Assembly: GCF_949987515.2 (NCBI RefSeq)
Contig: NC_082703.1
Coordinates: 12,486,680-12,550,679 of the forward strand
Length of the DNA stretch: 64,000 nt
Source of the DNA: Delphinus delphis
Taxonomy: Eukaryota > Chordata > Mammalia > Artiodactyla > Delphinidae
Direction of reading: 5' to 3'
In this document: piece by piece, positions 1 to 11,338 of the stretch
Layout: each line of letters opens with the position of its first letter
Numbering within the stretch: the first letter of the stretch is position 1
The notes under the pieces: model-generated
Database searches by the model: none
Told to the model about the DNA's origin: nothing
What the model saw: only the letters and a program-made list of their open reading frames with translations
Translations under genes and position numbers: made by a program

Positions 1-120
1 ACTTGTTCACTCGGGTATTTGTTTATAGTCTGTCTCCCTCCACTGGGATGTAAGTACCATGAAGGCAGAGATTTTTTGCATGTTTTCTTCATGGATTCCC
101 TGTACCTAAAATGAGTACTG
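1..120 (+). repeat. L2 LINE 3'-end fragment
   Basis: The segment reads like the L2 3' region: a 'CTGTCTCCCTCCACTGGGATGTAAG' type motif (positions 31-55), then a 'CATGAAGGCAGAGA' motif. It is cut by the window start. Ancient and non-coding. A second L2-like tail with GAATAAGTGAATAAATGAATG lies near 516-590. Confidence 0.6.
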
Positions 121-1453
121 CCCTTACACACCGTAAGCTGCAGGAGGCCCTCTCTGGCCCTCCTCTGGTCCTACCTCCCTCCCTGCTCCCCGCTGCAGAG
201 TCTGTGTGGCCAAGTGGATGTGCCACATGGAGTCTCCACCCCTCCTTCCAGAACATGTACCAAGAGCCCACACTTTGGCCCCAAGCCTACTCCCAGAGTC
301 TGCATAGGCCTCTTCCTGGGGTCCATCCTCCTTTGACTCTAGCCAGATGGGTGTGGACGGAGCTTAGACAAGCTGACTGGAGCATCTGCACAGTTTGCAC
401 AGGGCCCTTCCTGGTGTGGGATAAAGTCTCGGGGAGATGAGAAGAAGAGGGGGACACAGGCCAGGGTCTTACTTTGTCCTCTGCCTCATGCCCCACAAAA
501 GGTAGGGGATTAGGGGTGATTCTGCCTTGAATAATGCTGGAATGTAGCAGGCACTCAGTGAATATGAATAAGTGAATAAATGAATGTGGGAGTTACTCTT
601 AAAAGCTGTTTTTTTCCTCTGACTCACACAGTCCTTTAAAGAGAACATCAAAACTTCAGTGATTCAAATGGAACGCAGGGTGTATTCCTTGCTTTCAAAT
701 CCAACCCAGCCTCCTACAACAGTGAAATTGACAAGACACTCCCATCACCCAGGGCCCTTCATCTTTGCTTATGATGGGTTTATTGGGATGTAACCACAAC
801 ATAAGTCGAGGAAGATCTCTAATTGTTAAATAAATCCACTCATTTATAGATTTATATTTATTAGGGGCCTACTCTTTGCCAGGCACTGTTCAAAGTGTTG
901 AACACAAAGAAAAATAAGACACTCTCCATTTCTCTAAGGACTCTCAGAGGACAGTTGGGAAGATGTGCCCCTGGAACCGCGTGGAGAACAGGCTAGTCTG
1001 AAGGACATTTGTGGCTAGAGAGAAGGAAGGAATGTAGCCTGCAGCTCTGCAGAATTTCTCTGGTGGTCTCAAGTTTTGGATATATGATCAACTTTTTTGA
1101 TGTATGTGGTCCAACTGGGTTGCTCACATTTCGTAGCAAAAATGGTTGACTTTTCTGGTTGAGTTCTCATTGAATGTTAAAATGTTTCCTTGATCATCAC
1201 ATTAAAACCCCAGTTGTATTAGTTAGGAATCTTTTGGTTGCAGGTAACACAAAATTCAACCCAACCAGTGTACACAATAAATGGCATTCGTTGGCTCATA
1301 TAACTGTAAAGTCCAGATATATGGTGGTTTTCAGGCAAACCTTGATCCCAGGCTCAGTAATTTCAAAACTGGTCCAGTTTATTTTCATGCCTTTCTCTGC
1401 CTGTTCTCTCCAGGCTGGCTTTTCCATCATCATCATGACTACTAGCACCTTTT
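121..1453. other. No gene recognised; relics only
   Basis: The open frames here are short and lie on both strands without a recognisable family. An L2-type tail is visible at about 516-590. A 'GCCAGGCACTGTTC' old-repeat motif sits near 879-892. Nothing else can be assigned by eye. Confidence 0.5.
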
Positions 1454-1470
1454 CTGGACTGAATCCTTTT

Positions 1471-1634
1471 TATAATATTTATTTATTTATTTGTTTGTTT
1501 ATTTGACTGTGCCAGGTCTTAGTTGTGGCATGCGGGATCTTCGTTGTGAGATCTAGTTCTCTGAACAGGGATTGAACCCGGGCCCCCTGCATTGGGAGTG
1601 CAGAGTCTTAACCACTGGAGCACCAGGGAAGTCC
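1471..1634 (-). mobile_element. CHR-type tRNA-derived SINE (short, older form)
   Basis: Read on the minus strand it starts with the GGGACTTCCCTGGTG-like head, has the B-box-like GGTTCAATCCCTG stretch and ends in a TAAATAAATA tail. It is flanked by the TSD CTGGACTGAATCYTTTT at 1454-1470 and 1635-1650, which shows insertion by L1 machinery. Confidence 0.9.
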
Positions 1635-1860
1635 CTGGACTGAATCTTTTTCATTCTTGTCCAGGTGGAAGAGAGCATCTTTGGAGGTCACTTCCATAGA
1701 AAAGTGAGAAAGTTTCTATCCTTGCAATCCCCAGCAAATATCATCTCATCTTGCATTTCGTTGGCCTGGAGTGGAGTATTTGCCCATCTTGGACCAATCA
1801 CTGTGGCCAGCAGCATGGCAGGATATGATGATTGGCTTAAACCAAATAGGGCTTGCCCTT

Positions 1861-2271
1861 TGTGGTGGTTGATTTGCTGTGTCAACTTGATGGGCACGGG
1901 GTTTTTGATATTGGTCAAACATTTTTTCTGAGTGGTCAGTGAGGGTGTTTCTGAATAAGATGAACATCTGAATCGGTAGACTGAGTAAAGCAGATTGCCC
2001 TCCCCAGTGTGGGTGAGCCTCTTCTAATCCGTTGGAGGCCTGAATAGAACAAAGGGCTGAGGGGGAAGGAAGAATTTGCTCTCTACCTGTTTTTGAGCAA
2101 TGACATCAGTTTCCTCCTGTCCTTGGACTTGAACTCAATTCATGGGCTCTCCTGGGTCTCCAGCTTGCAGATGGCAGATTGTAGGGTTTCTCAGCCCCAC
2201 ATGAGCCAATTCTTTATAATTAATCTCCATATATATGGGTTCTGTTTCTCTGGAAAAGCCTGACTAATACA
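1861..2271 (+). mobile_element. Solitary ERVL-class LTR (MLT2B-like)
   Basis: The segment begins TG and ends CA. It carries motifs I associate with MLT2B LTRs: a GTGTCAACTTGATGGG start region, GAATCGGTAGACTGAGTAAA in the middle and CTGACTAATACA at the end. The flanks CCCTT (1856-1860) and CCCCT (2272-2276) form a near 5-bp duplication, the length expected for ERVL. No internal viral sequence adjoins it, so it is a solo LTR. Non-coding. Confidence 0.8.
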
Positions 2272-2275
2272 CCCC

Positions 2276-3213
2276 TGGAGCCAGGAGTGGGATCAGATTT
2301 TTCCCAAAGGACATTGACTGCATGAGTGAGGAATGGATAAATGATGAAAACTGGGATTCTGTTATTGTATGGAAGGAAGGAAGAAAAAAAATTGGTGAAA
2401 GAAAAAGAACAAGCATCTGTGACACTTACATCTCTCCTGTCTTTAGTGGCAGAGCCCTAGTACTTACTTCTCTATGCCCTATGCTGCCTCTTATTATTTA
2501 TTGCCTGTCCTGGGTAACTCACTGTGCTAGGTACTGTGGAAAAATAAGGCCCCCAAATGTCCAAGAAACTAGAGTTTAATATGATACAGAAGGCATCCAC
2601 AAATAGCCACAGTGGAAGGTAGTGTAATAATACATGTTATCAACGAAAAATAAGTAGAGTTCTCCCTGTAGAAAAACTTTGCCCTATAGACACATGGTAC
2701 TCCCCTCCTTAGTAGGGTTGCACACCACTTTCTGTACTGTGTGCTGAGAATCCTTACCCCCTGGACAGTGGATTTCACAGAAACAGCACATTGCACAATC
2801 TTTCCTAAAAATTAACATGTAAGATGAACAAATATGGAGAAAATGCAAATCTCTCATGTCCAGGACTCTTACCACGTCCTTTAGTGGAACGGGAGGCTTA
2901 ATTGAGTGGTATATTATGCAAACTTGAGCTTTAAAATGTGCCCTTGAGCCTCCAGATATATTCCTGAAATATTTTTCCCTACATGAGAGAATATCTAGTG
3001 AGAGCCTTTCTTCCTTCCCTAATTCTAAAATAGTTGTTTTTTCCCCCACATTTCCCTACTCAACACTAGAAAGAGGGCACAATTCTTCTGACTTTAATGG
3101 GTTATGTGTTTAAAAATGCCTAGCCTAGTGCTTTGTGCATAACAGGTCCTTGATCAATGCTGGCTGAACCTGAGTCTACAGCTACAAATGATTATCATGT
3201 CTGTCTTCTCCTT
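2276..3213. other. No gene recognised
   Basis: AT-rich sequence with overlapping short frames on both strands. An L2-type tail ('GCCTAGTGCTTTGTGCATAA') is visible near 3121-3175. Nothing else can be supported. Confidence 0.5.
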
Positions 3214-3226
3214 AAGATATTCTGCT

Positions 3227-4056
3227 GACTCATGCAGCTCAATATCAAAAAAATAAACAACCCAACCAAAAGATGGGCAAAAACCCTAAAGAGACATTTC
3301 TCCAAAGAAGACATACAGATGGCCAAGAGGCACATGAAAAGATGATCAACATCACTAATTATTAGAAAAAATGCAAATCAAAACTACAATGAGATATCAC
3401 CTCACACCGGTCAGAATGGCCATCACCAAAAAGTCGGCAAACAATAAATGCTGGAGAGGGTGTGGAGAAAAGGGAACCCTCCCATACTGTTGGTGGGAGT
3501 GTAAATTGATACAGCCACTATGGAGAACAGTGTGGAGGTTCCTTAAAAAACTAAAAATAGAACTACTATATGATCCTACAATCCCACTCCTGGGCATATA
3601 TCCAGAGAAAACCATGGTGCCAAAGGATACATGCACCCCAGTGTTCATTGTCGCACTGTTTACAATAGCCAAGACATGGAAGCAACTTAAATGTTCATTG
3701 ACAGATGAATGGATAAAGAAAATGTGTCGCATATATACAATGGAATATTACTCAGCCATGAAAAAGAATGAAATAATGCCATTTGTGGCAACATGGATGG
3801 ACCTAGAGATTATCATACTAAATGAAGTAAGTCAGGCACAGAAAGACAAATATCATATGATATTGCTTATATGCGGAATCTTAAAAAATGATACAAATGA
3901 ACTTATTTACAGAACAGAAACAGACTCACAGACTTAGAGAAGGAACTTATGGTTACCAAGGAGGAAGGGTGGGGAGGAGGGATAGATTGGGAGTTTGAGA
4001 TTGACATGTACACACTGCTATATTTAAAATAAAATGCCTTTCCATGAAAAAAAAAA
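3227..4056 (+). mobile_element. 5'-truncated L1 with ORF2 C-terminal remnant
   Basis: An L1 3' segment ending in a poly-A run. The TSD AAGATATTCTGCT lies at 3214-3226 and 4057-4069, so this is one 5'-truncated insertion of about 830 bp. Positions 3371-3937 keep a 188-codon frame of the ORF2 C-terminal region, with the Cys/His cluster ([20 protein letters not shown]) and the [21 protein letters not shown] stretch typical of that family. Endonuclease and reverse transcriptase domains are missing, so it cannot move itself. The long open frame and clean TSD suggest it is younger than the other L1s nearby. Confidence 0.93.
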
Positions 4057-4069
4057 AAGATATTCTGCT

Positions 4070-5030
4070 TAAGCAACACCTGACTTCCAAGTCTTCCAGG
4101 CTAAAGGTTTCATTCCCCTGTGCTGTTTACATGGAAGTTACCCATCTCCTCATTGGGCTCATTCTCTTGGGTACCTAATATTATCATCCTCATCAAGGGT
4201 TGCAAGCTCAAATGGCTACAGGGGCTGAGCAGGTAAACAAAATAGTGAAGCAATTACGGTCGGCTTTCCATAAGTAGTCTGATACCAATCTTGACATCGC
4301 ATTCTTTATTTTTTTATATCCCCCTCAAACAGAGACATTGAACACAATAACGAGAAATCATTAGTTAACAGGAAATTTTATGGAGAGAAGGGCAGAGCAT
4401 TTGAGTGCCAAGAGAAGAGATAATCAACCTCTCCATCTTTCCCCAGAAGATCTTCCCTGCCAGCTACCTTCCCTCTCTGCCTCCTCTTTCCCACATAACC
4501 TCTATATGGAGGTAGCAGAATCTGAAATAAAACAAGGACAGAACTTGACTCAGTCAGGTGCAGATGCCCATGTCTCTCGAGGCAGATTCCCCCCATGAGG
4601 AATAAAGTGTGGTGAATACTCTCTATATCTGCCGTGATGGAAGTGGGACCACAGGGGAAAGGTCACCCATCAGATGTTTCCTCTTTCCAAGTGTGGAGCT
4701 CAGATATGGACTGAGCCTTTTCGGTACAGGACGGAAGAAGTATTTAAGAGACTCCAGACTGGAAATTCTGCTCACTTCCAAGTCCTTTTAGAATTGTTTG
4801 CCTTGGGACAGTTATAAACCTCTAGTCCTCCCAAAATCGTTAAACATTTGAATGACACAGGGCAGATATCCTTGTCTCACAGCAGAGGATGCTGTGTTGA
4901 CTTCCCCTGAGAAAGATGACACTAGCTGGAGGCCTGAGGAGCAAGCGTTCACTCTATGTGGCTAGACCTTGTTCTTCGTGGTGAGTTAGGTTACGCAGAG
5001 ATACCCTTTGGCTAAGAGCATCTAAAAACG
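4070..5030. other. No gene recognised
   Basis: Mixed-composition sequence. The two 72-codon frames near 4378-4598 overlap on opposite strands and have no recognisable motif. I see no repeat family that I can name with confidence. Confidence 0.4.
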
Positions 5031-5705
5031 ATGAGGAAAAAAATTTTTCAAATTCTTCATAAAAGCATCAAATTACTGATCAAATAAAAATGAAAAATCT
5101 GACCAAAAGCTAAGAGAAAGCAAAAATCCAGAGGTAAACAGAGAACTCTGAACTACTTTTGTCCTCACAGTGTTTGCCAGATTGGTCAGAGGAACTGAGC
5201 AATGGTTTTCACATGCTCTCAGTGTGAGAGGGACAGAAACTCAAGTCCAAGACTGCCTAAAGGCAAAGGTTTAATGGAAGCCTCCACAAGAAGTGGCACT
5301 TTCAAAGGTGAAGCCACCTCCCTGCTTCCACCTCCATGGGGTTGGAGGAGATTTAACTTGGACAGAAGGAGCAAAAGAGAAAAACAAATGCATAGAAGCT
5401 GTAATTATAGGTAGTTACTACCATGAATTCAAAAGACTGAAGAGAAATCTCAAACCCTGAATGAAGTTTAAAGTGGTGCAAGACAGAAGGGTACCTATGT
5501 GCCCGAAAGAAGCAAAGACAAATTCAAATTCTGCTGAAGAAGGGTACCTTCATCTTAGACCACAGAGCATCTCCACAAATCATTTAATAAGGCCAGTGAG
5601 CAGCATATAATTTAAAATATCCAAGCACACAAGGAAACCAACAGAAACAACAGAGGACCATAAAAAGACACATGTAGATTTTCAATTATTAAATTAGTGG
5701 TTATA

Positions 5706-6020
5706 GGGACTTCCCTGGTGGCGCAGTGGTTAAGAATCCACCTGCCAATGCAGGGGATGCGGGTTCGAGCCCTGGTCTGGGAAGATCCCACATGCCACGG
5801 AGCAACTAAGCCCGTGCGCCACAACTACTGAACCTGTGCTCTAGAGTCCATGAGCCACAACTACTGAAGCCCGCACACCTAGAGCATGTGCTCTGCAACA
5901 AGAGAAGCCACCACAATGAGAAGCCTGTGCACCACAACGAAGAGTAGCCCCCACTCACTGCAACTAGAGAAAAGCCCACGTGCAGCAATGAAGGCCCAAC
6001 GCAGCCAAAAATAATAAATA
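5706..6020 (+). mobile_element. CHR-type SINE, long form
   Basis: The head GGGACTTCCCTGGTGGCGC is followed by a B-box-like GGTTCGAGCCC and two CACAACTACTGA units, with the tail AGCCAAAAATAATAAATA. The TSD AGTGGTTATA is at 5696-5705 and 6021-6030. Full length. Confidence 0.95.
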
Positions 6021-6485
6021 AGTGGTTATAAATGATAAAACATCCATGCTTAGTGTTTAAAGTATATATTTAGTAATATCTGCAGAGATCAGTAAGCTAT
6101 AAAAAGTGTCACTGGATTTTTAAAATAAAGTTTAAGTTTTAACCAAAATTAAAAATTCAGGGGATAGATCAAGACACAATTGAAGAAACAGTTCGTGAAA
6201 GAGCAATGAATTGTTCTGAATGAAACACAGAACCAAAAAGATGGAAAATATGAAATAGGGGTTAAGAGGTGCAAGTAATGTTAAAGAGGAATTCCAGAAG
6301 GAGGGAGAAAAGAATTGGGCAGAGGCAATATTTGAAGACATAAGGCCCAAACCTCTTCAGAACTGCTCCAGATATTTATCCAGAAACTTAGGAAACCCAT
6401 TGAATCCCAAGCAAGATAACATTCTTAGATACACTTAGATACATCATAGCAAAATTGCAGAAAACTAAAAATAAAGAAACTCTTA

Positions 6486-6890
6486 GGACTTTCCTGGTGG
6501 CACAGTGATTAAGAATCTGCCTGCCAATGTAGGGGACATGGGTTCGATCCCTGGTCCAGGAAGATCCCACATGCCGCGGAGCAACTAAGTCCGTGCACCA
6601 CAACTACTGAGCCTGTGCTCTGGAGCCCATGAGCCACAACTACCGAGCCTGCATGCCACAACTACTGAAATCCGCATGCCCTAGGGCCCATGCGTCGCAA
6701 CTACTGAGCCCGTGTGCTGCAACTACTGAAGCTCGCGCCCCTAAAGCCCGTGCTCCACTGCAAGAGAAGCCACCGCAATGAGAAGACCGCGCACGGCAAC
6801 GAAGAGTAGCCCCTGCTCACCGCAACTAGAGAAAGCCCGTGTGCAGCTACAAAGACCCAACACAGCCAAAAATAAATAAAATTTTAAAAA
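6486..6890 (+). mobile_element. CHR-type SINE, expanded long form
   Basis: The head GGACTTTCCTGGTGGCAC and the AGCCAAAAATAAATAAAA tail are clear. The TSD AAAGAAACTCTT is at about 6473-6484 and 6891-6902. At about 405 bp it is longer than its relatives because the middle carries five CAACTACTGA-type units instead of two or three. Confidence 0.93.
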
Positions 6891-7479
6891 AAAGAAACTC
6901 TTTAAAACGGTCAGGAAAAAAAGAGAGAAAAGACTGCCTTTAAGGAAGCAGCAGCTACACTGGCAGTAAATTTTCAACAGCAAACAATGGAAGCTAGATA
7001 AATAGCGCTATATCTTCAGCGTATTGAAAAAATAATTTGCCAACCTACAATTGTATATCCAGTGGAAAAAAAAATCTTTCAAGAATAAGGACAAAATAAA
7101 TAAATAGTCCCGAGAAATGAAGATTGTTCACTCATCACTAACAAAAGCTCCTAAAGGAAATGCTAAAAGATATACTTGAGACAGAAAAAAAAGTGATCTT
7201 ATATGGAATGTACAACAAAAAGAGTGAAAAGCGAAGAAAATAGTAAATGCAAATGAACATTGACAATATAAAACTGTAATTAATAATTTTTTGTTGTGTT
7301 TTAAAATTTGAATTAAAATGTATGAAAAAATCAGTTTATAAGTAAGTAAGGGGGAATGGAATTTAAGGTCCTTATATTGCCTGGAAGTAGAGTAAAGATA
7401 CTGATTAACTTAGATTTTGTAAGTTCAGTATGCAAGTTGGAATTTCTAGGGTAACCACCAGAAGAATAGCCATCAAGTA

Positions 7480-8684
7480 TATAACTTCCAAATGAGTGTG
7501 TGTGTGAGAGAGAGGATAATTTAAAATTCTCAGTTAAACTAAAAGAAGGGACGCAACAGGATAAGCTTCCAAGATTGCACCATTGCCATCTAGTTTTGAG
7601 ATATATTGGAGGCCTGGAAAGAGGAGGCTGCCCAACTCAAGTGATTCTGTCGTGGGTCACATCTGTACTGTCTGGCTGTCCACAATGGGTAGAGACACCT
7701 GACTCCAGCTGTGCTAATAAGATCCTCTCACAGGAACTTGAAAACATGACCAGGATGATAAGTAGGGCTGAAACACATGATAGCAGCAGCTCAGAAAAAA
7801 CATCTATGAGCTTTGACCCTTGAGGGCCCTGGAGGAGCCCTGGTCCCTGTCCCCCTGTCCTTTCCAAGGCCTAGCTGCTCAGCTCTTCCTTTGAGTCGGT
7901 GAGCTCTCCCATGTGCTTCCAATACAGTCTCCCATTAATCCCTTCCCCCACATCCTCCTTTTTTGTCTTGCTTAATCGGCCTTGATTTGCTTAAAACAAA
8001 AGAAACTTAACTGATGCCAAGAACCATTGCAGCTTATGCCAGAAGTATCTTTGCTCTCTTACATAAAAATCCAAATGTTTGGCATGGATGGTGGGGTTGT
8101 CTTCTTAGAAACAACTTAATCTGAACTGCAGCTGGGTTCTTTAACTTATATCAAACATGTAAGATGAACATTCCCAAGATGTAACCCAGATGGGTGGGCC
8201 TCCCATGGGGGCCTATGCCTCTTACTTTACACTCACTTTGAGGCCATACTCACCACTTTGTCATATCCTGCAAAACACATCCAATACAACAACATACTAA
8301 TGAGAAAACTGATGCTTTATTGAAGATTCTTTGAAGCCTGTGAAAGAGAGATCACATCCCACACATATCACTGGGCAGAAACTGAATCCATTACGCCAGT
8401 GGACATCTTTTCTCTTCCCACCGAAGAGCCCAGCTCTGCCGGTTGCCTCTTCCCTCTTCTTTCTTTTCTCCTACTAAACCTTAGAATTTCTCTTCGTTAT
8501 CCTAAGAAAGTCAGTCTTTGCCCTCAGCTTGTATACTCCACTCAGCAAAACAGAAACCCTGGTATTTAGCAGACCACATATCCCTTGGGACTGGGGGTCT
8601 TGGTTTCTTTTACCACCTTATCGAACATGTTATTCCTCAATAAACTTGTCCGTCTATAGCACTCCTAGCATCTTTTTTTTTTCC
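7480..8684. other. No gene recognised
   Basis: The largest open frame is 107 codons (7500-7823) and starts in a GT-rich run. It has no recognisable domain and is overlapped by a minus-strand frame. The 'CTCCAGCTGTGCTAATAAG' part could be an LTR relic, but I cannot assign it. Confidence 0.4.
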
Positions 8685-8979
8685 TCTTTTAAAATTTTTA
8701 TTTATTAAAAATTTTTTATTGGAGTATAGTTGATTTACAATGTTGTGTTAGTTTCTGCTGTGCAGCAAAGTGAGTCAGTTATACATACACATATATCCAC
8801 TCTTTTTTAGATTCTATTCCCATATAGGTCATTACAGAGTATTGAAGAGAGCTCCCTGTGCTAGTCAGTAGGTTCTTATTAGTTATCCTATATACAGTAG
8901 TGTGTATATGTCAATCCCAATCTCCCGGTTGATCCCTCCCCCCTTCACCCCTAGTAACCACAAGTTTGTTTTCTACAGC
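8685..8979 (-). mobile_element. L1 3'-UTR end, minus strand
   Basis: Read on the minus strand this is the artiodactyl-type L1 terminus (CTGTGCAGCAGAAACTAACA, AACATTGTAAATCAACTATA) followed by an A-rich tail. An imperfect flanking duplication (GCRCTCCT.GCA) lies near 8669-8684 and 8981-8993. Non-coding and strongly 5'-truncated. Confidence 0.85.
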
Positions 8980-9432
8980 TGCGCTCCTGCACTTTGCACA
9001 GTGTCTGGCACTCTTCAGAGAGTCACTGGATGAATTTATACATCTTTGTAAATCTCATAGAGCCCAGAAAGGTGCATCCCAGGGACTATGTGCTTGACAA
9101 TTGGTCCTTGAATGATGACTGCATCACCACTATTTAGGAGATTGTAAGAAGACTAAAGCTTGTGACACTTGCCTAAGCACTACAGTGTATTCAAAGTTAG
9201 AGGCAATCAAATTAACAATGGGCATACTAACAGAATAGAATATTAACTCAATTTATCTATTGATTAAACTGTGATGCTTTAGGGTTCCAGCTAAGGATGT
9301 GAGCCATATAAAATAAAATTTGGAACTGAGAAGAGCAGTTGAAATTTCCATTTCAAAGATAATGGAAAAGTAAATAAACCATGGAAAAGGCTTCTTTTCA
9401 ATGGATATATATCTTTTTAAAAAAACTATGGG
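8980..9432. other. No gene; possible L2 tail
   Basis: CACTTTGCACAGTGTCTGGCA near 8991-9011 looks like an L2 terminus that was cut by the preceding L1. The rest is unassigned AT-rich sequence. Confidence 0.35.
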
Positions 9433-9646
9433 GGGCTTCCCTGGTGGCGCAGTGGTTGAGAGTCCGCCTGCCCATGCAGGGGACATGGGTTCGCGCCCCG
9501 GTCCGGAAAGATCCCACATGCCGCGGAGCAGGTAGGCCCGTGAGCCATGGCTGCTGAGCCTGCGCGTCCGGAGCCTGTGCTCCGCAACGGGAGAGGCCAC
9601 AACAGTGAGAGGCCTGCGTACCACAAAAACAAACAAACAAACAAAC
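9433..9646 (+). mobile_element. CHR-type SINE, young short form
   Basis: The GGGCTTCCCTGGTGGCGC head, GTGAGCCATGGCTGCTGAG core and AACGGGAGAGGCCACAAC end are clear, with a (CAAA)n tail. The TSD AAAAAACTATGGG lies just before it and at 9647-9659, where it overlaps the first base of the next SINE. Confidence 0.95.
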
Positions 9647-9658
9647 AAAAAACTATGG

Positions 9659-9870
9659 GACTTCCCTGGTGGTCCAGCGGTTAAGACTCCATGCTCCCAA
9701 TGCAGAAGGCTGGGGTTTGATCCCTGGTCAGGGAGCTAGATCCCGCATGCTGCAACTAAAGATCCCTTATGCCGCATTGAAGATCCAGCACTCAGCAAGG
9801 AAGATCCCGGGTGCCACAACCAAGACCCAGCACAGCCAAATAAATAAATATGTTTAAAAAATAAATTAAA
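9659..9870 (+). mobile_element. CHR-type SINE, older form
   Basis: The head GGGACTTCCCTGGTGGTCC, TTTGATCCCTGGTCAGGG B-box-like stretch, and CAGCACAGCCAAATAAATAA tail are visible. It directly follows the 3' TSD of the younger SINE at 9433-9646. AAAAAACTAT before and AAAAAACCATT after may be its own duplication. Confidence 0.9.
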
Positions 9871-9938
9871 AAACCATTATTGGCCTAAAAGTAAAATTCA
9901 GACTGTGTCTATACAAGGCCAAAGCATCTAACCTAAGT

Positions 9939-10155
9939 AGAATTACCAGATAAAATACAGGACACATGGTTAAATTTGAATTTCAGATAAACTACAAATA
10001 ATCTTTTAGTATAAGTTTGTCCTAAGTATCACATGGGAAATACTTATACTAAAAAAAGAAAAATCATTGTTTATTTCAAATTTAAATGGGCATCATATAT
10101 ATATATCTTTTTTCTTTTTTCTTTTTTTTTTTTCTGCTAAGTCTGGCAACTCCAA
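9939..10155. mobile_element. Palindromic non-autonomous DNA transposon (MER-type MITE)
   Basis: The two halves are near inverted copies. The left half has ACCAGATAAAATACAGGAC, TTTGAATTTCAGATAAAC and AGTATAAGTTTGTCC. The right half has GGGAAATACTTATACT, GTTTATTTCAAATTTAAATG and GTCTGGCAACTC. The right arm is interrupted by an (AT)n and pyrimidine-rich expansion. It encodes nothing. Confidence 0.7.
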
Positions 10156-10970
10156 ATCTATGGAAAAAATATTCAGTCCACGGTCTAGACATTTGACCTG
10201 TCATCTGGATAAATGAATCTCCTTTTCATATAGATGCTAAATATGTTCTGATACCGTGTAAAGTGTTAAAAGCTCACTTTCTCCCATCCTTACATCTCAT
10301 TGCTCCTTTCCTCTCTTAACCATAAGTGTTGGTTGAAACAAAAGATTTTTCTTGCCATTCCCCCAACTTTCAAGGACTCAAGGAACAGAGGTTCTGGGTA
10401 ATTCAGTTATTATTGACTTTCAGTGGAGGTGACATTGATAAAAGGGGTCAAAATGACTACTCTGGATTTTAAAGATCTCAAAGTGTGAAAAAGCTCAAAG
10501 TGAGAAAACCAACTCATCCTTGACTTACTTTCTAATCTGAGTCTCACAGCCCTGGCCATAGGGACCATTGCAGAAAAGCCAATCTAAGGAAATATGTTCA
10601 TAATTTTTCATAATGAATAATGATCAATATGGGCAAAAGAAACAAAGACGCCTTTCACATAGCAAATCCACAAGTGCTGGGATTCAAGGTACAGGATGTT
10701 GATGAAAGCGGAAGAGAGGAAATTGGTCAAAATACAAGGAATTTGTACAACTGAAAGATATAATGGGGCTTGATGCCGTTTTTTCACTGGGGGCCAGATA
10801 TATACACATGGAAATTTCATCAACCGATTTTAGTTGGAGGTAATGTTTATCTAGATTAGAGAAAGTTTGATTTTAAGGGTCCTTTAAGAAACAATCAATT
10901 TTCTTCCCTTCAAGTATATATTCTCATCGGAATGAGGTTGACCACGTGGAATTATTAAAAGTCCTACTTT
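10156..10970. other. No gene recognised
   Basis: AT-rich unique-looking sequence. Short frames only. The repeated CTCAAAGTG phrase at 10477-10503 is local and small. Confidence 0.4.
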
Positions 10971-11167
10971 GGGCTTCCCTGGTGGCGCAGTGGTTGAAGA
11001 GTCCGCCTGCCGATGCAGGGGACGCGGGTTCGTGCCCCGGTCCGGGAAGATCCCACATGCCGCGGAGCGGCTGGGCCCGTGAGCCATGGCTGCGGAGCCT
11101 GCGCGTCCGGAGCCTGTGCTCCGCAACGGGAGAGGCCACAACAGTGAGAGGCCCGCGTACCGAAAAA
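10971..11167 (+). mobile_element. CHR-type SINE, young short form
   Basis: Near-consensus copy with GGGCTTCCCTGGTGGCGC head and a CGCGTACCGAAAAAAA end. A perfect 14-bp TSD AAAAGTCCTACTTT lies at 10957-10970 and 11168-11181. Confidence 0.97.
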
Positions 11168-11338
11168 AAAAGTCCTACTTTGATGAACTGGTAAGAAAAA
11201 GGTACATGGTTAAAATGACGAAGAACCACCCTAAGTGGTGATTGACTTCTTATGGCACTACTACATAATTCTTTTTGATTAACAAAAATATTAATAACAC
11301 AGGTTTGTTATAAATTTATTGGATACAAGAGTGTTATA

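Larger units (their letters stand above)
5030..7480 (+). mobile_element. Ancient L1 (L1M-type) fragments split by two SINEs
   Basis: Segments around 6150-6485 and 6891-7200 match the pattern of an old L1 body: a GAAAACTAAAAATAAAG stretch, then after the SINE AGAAAAGACTGCCTTTAAGG, AAACAATGGAAGCTAG, and TATCCAGTGGAAAA with CTTTCAAGAATAAGG. The reading frame is ruined by stops and indels. SINEs at 5706-6020 and 6486-6890 interrupt it. The part before 5706 is less certain. Confidence 0.6.
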
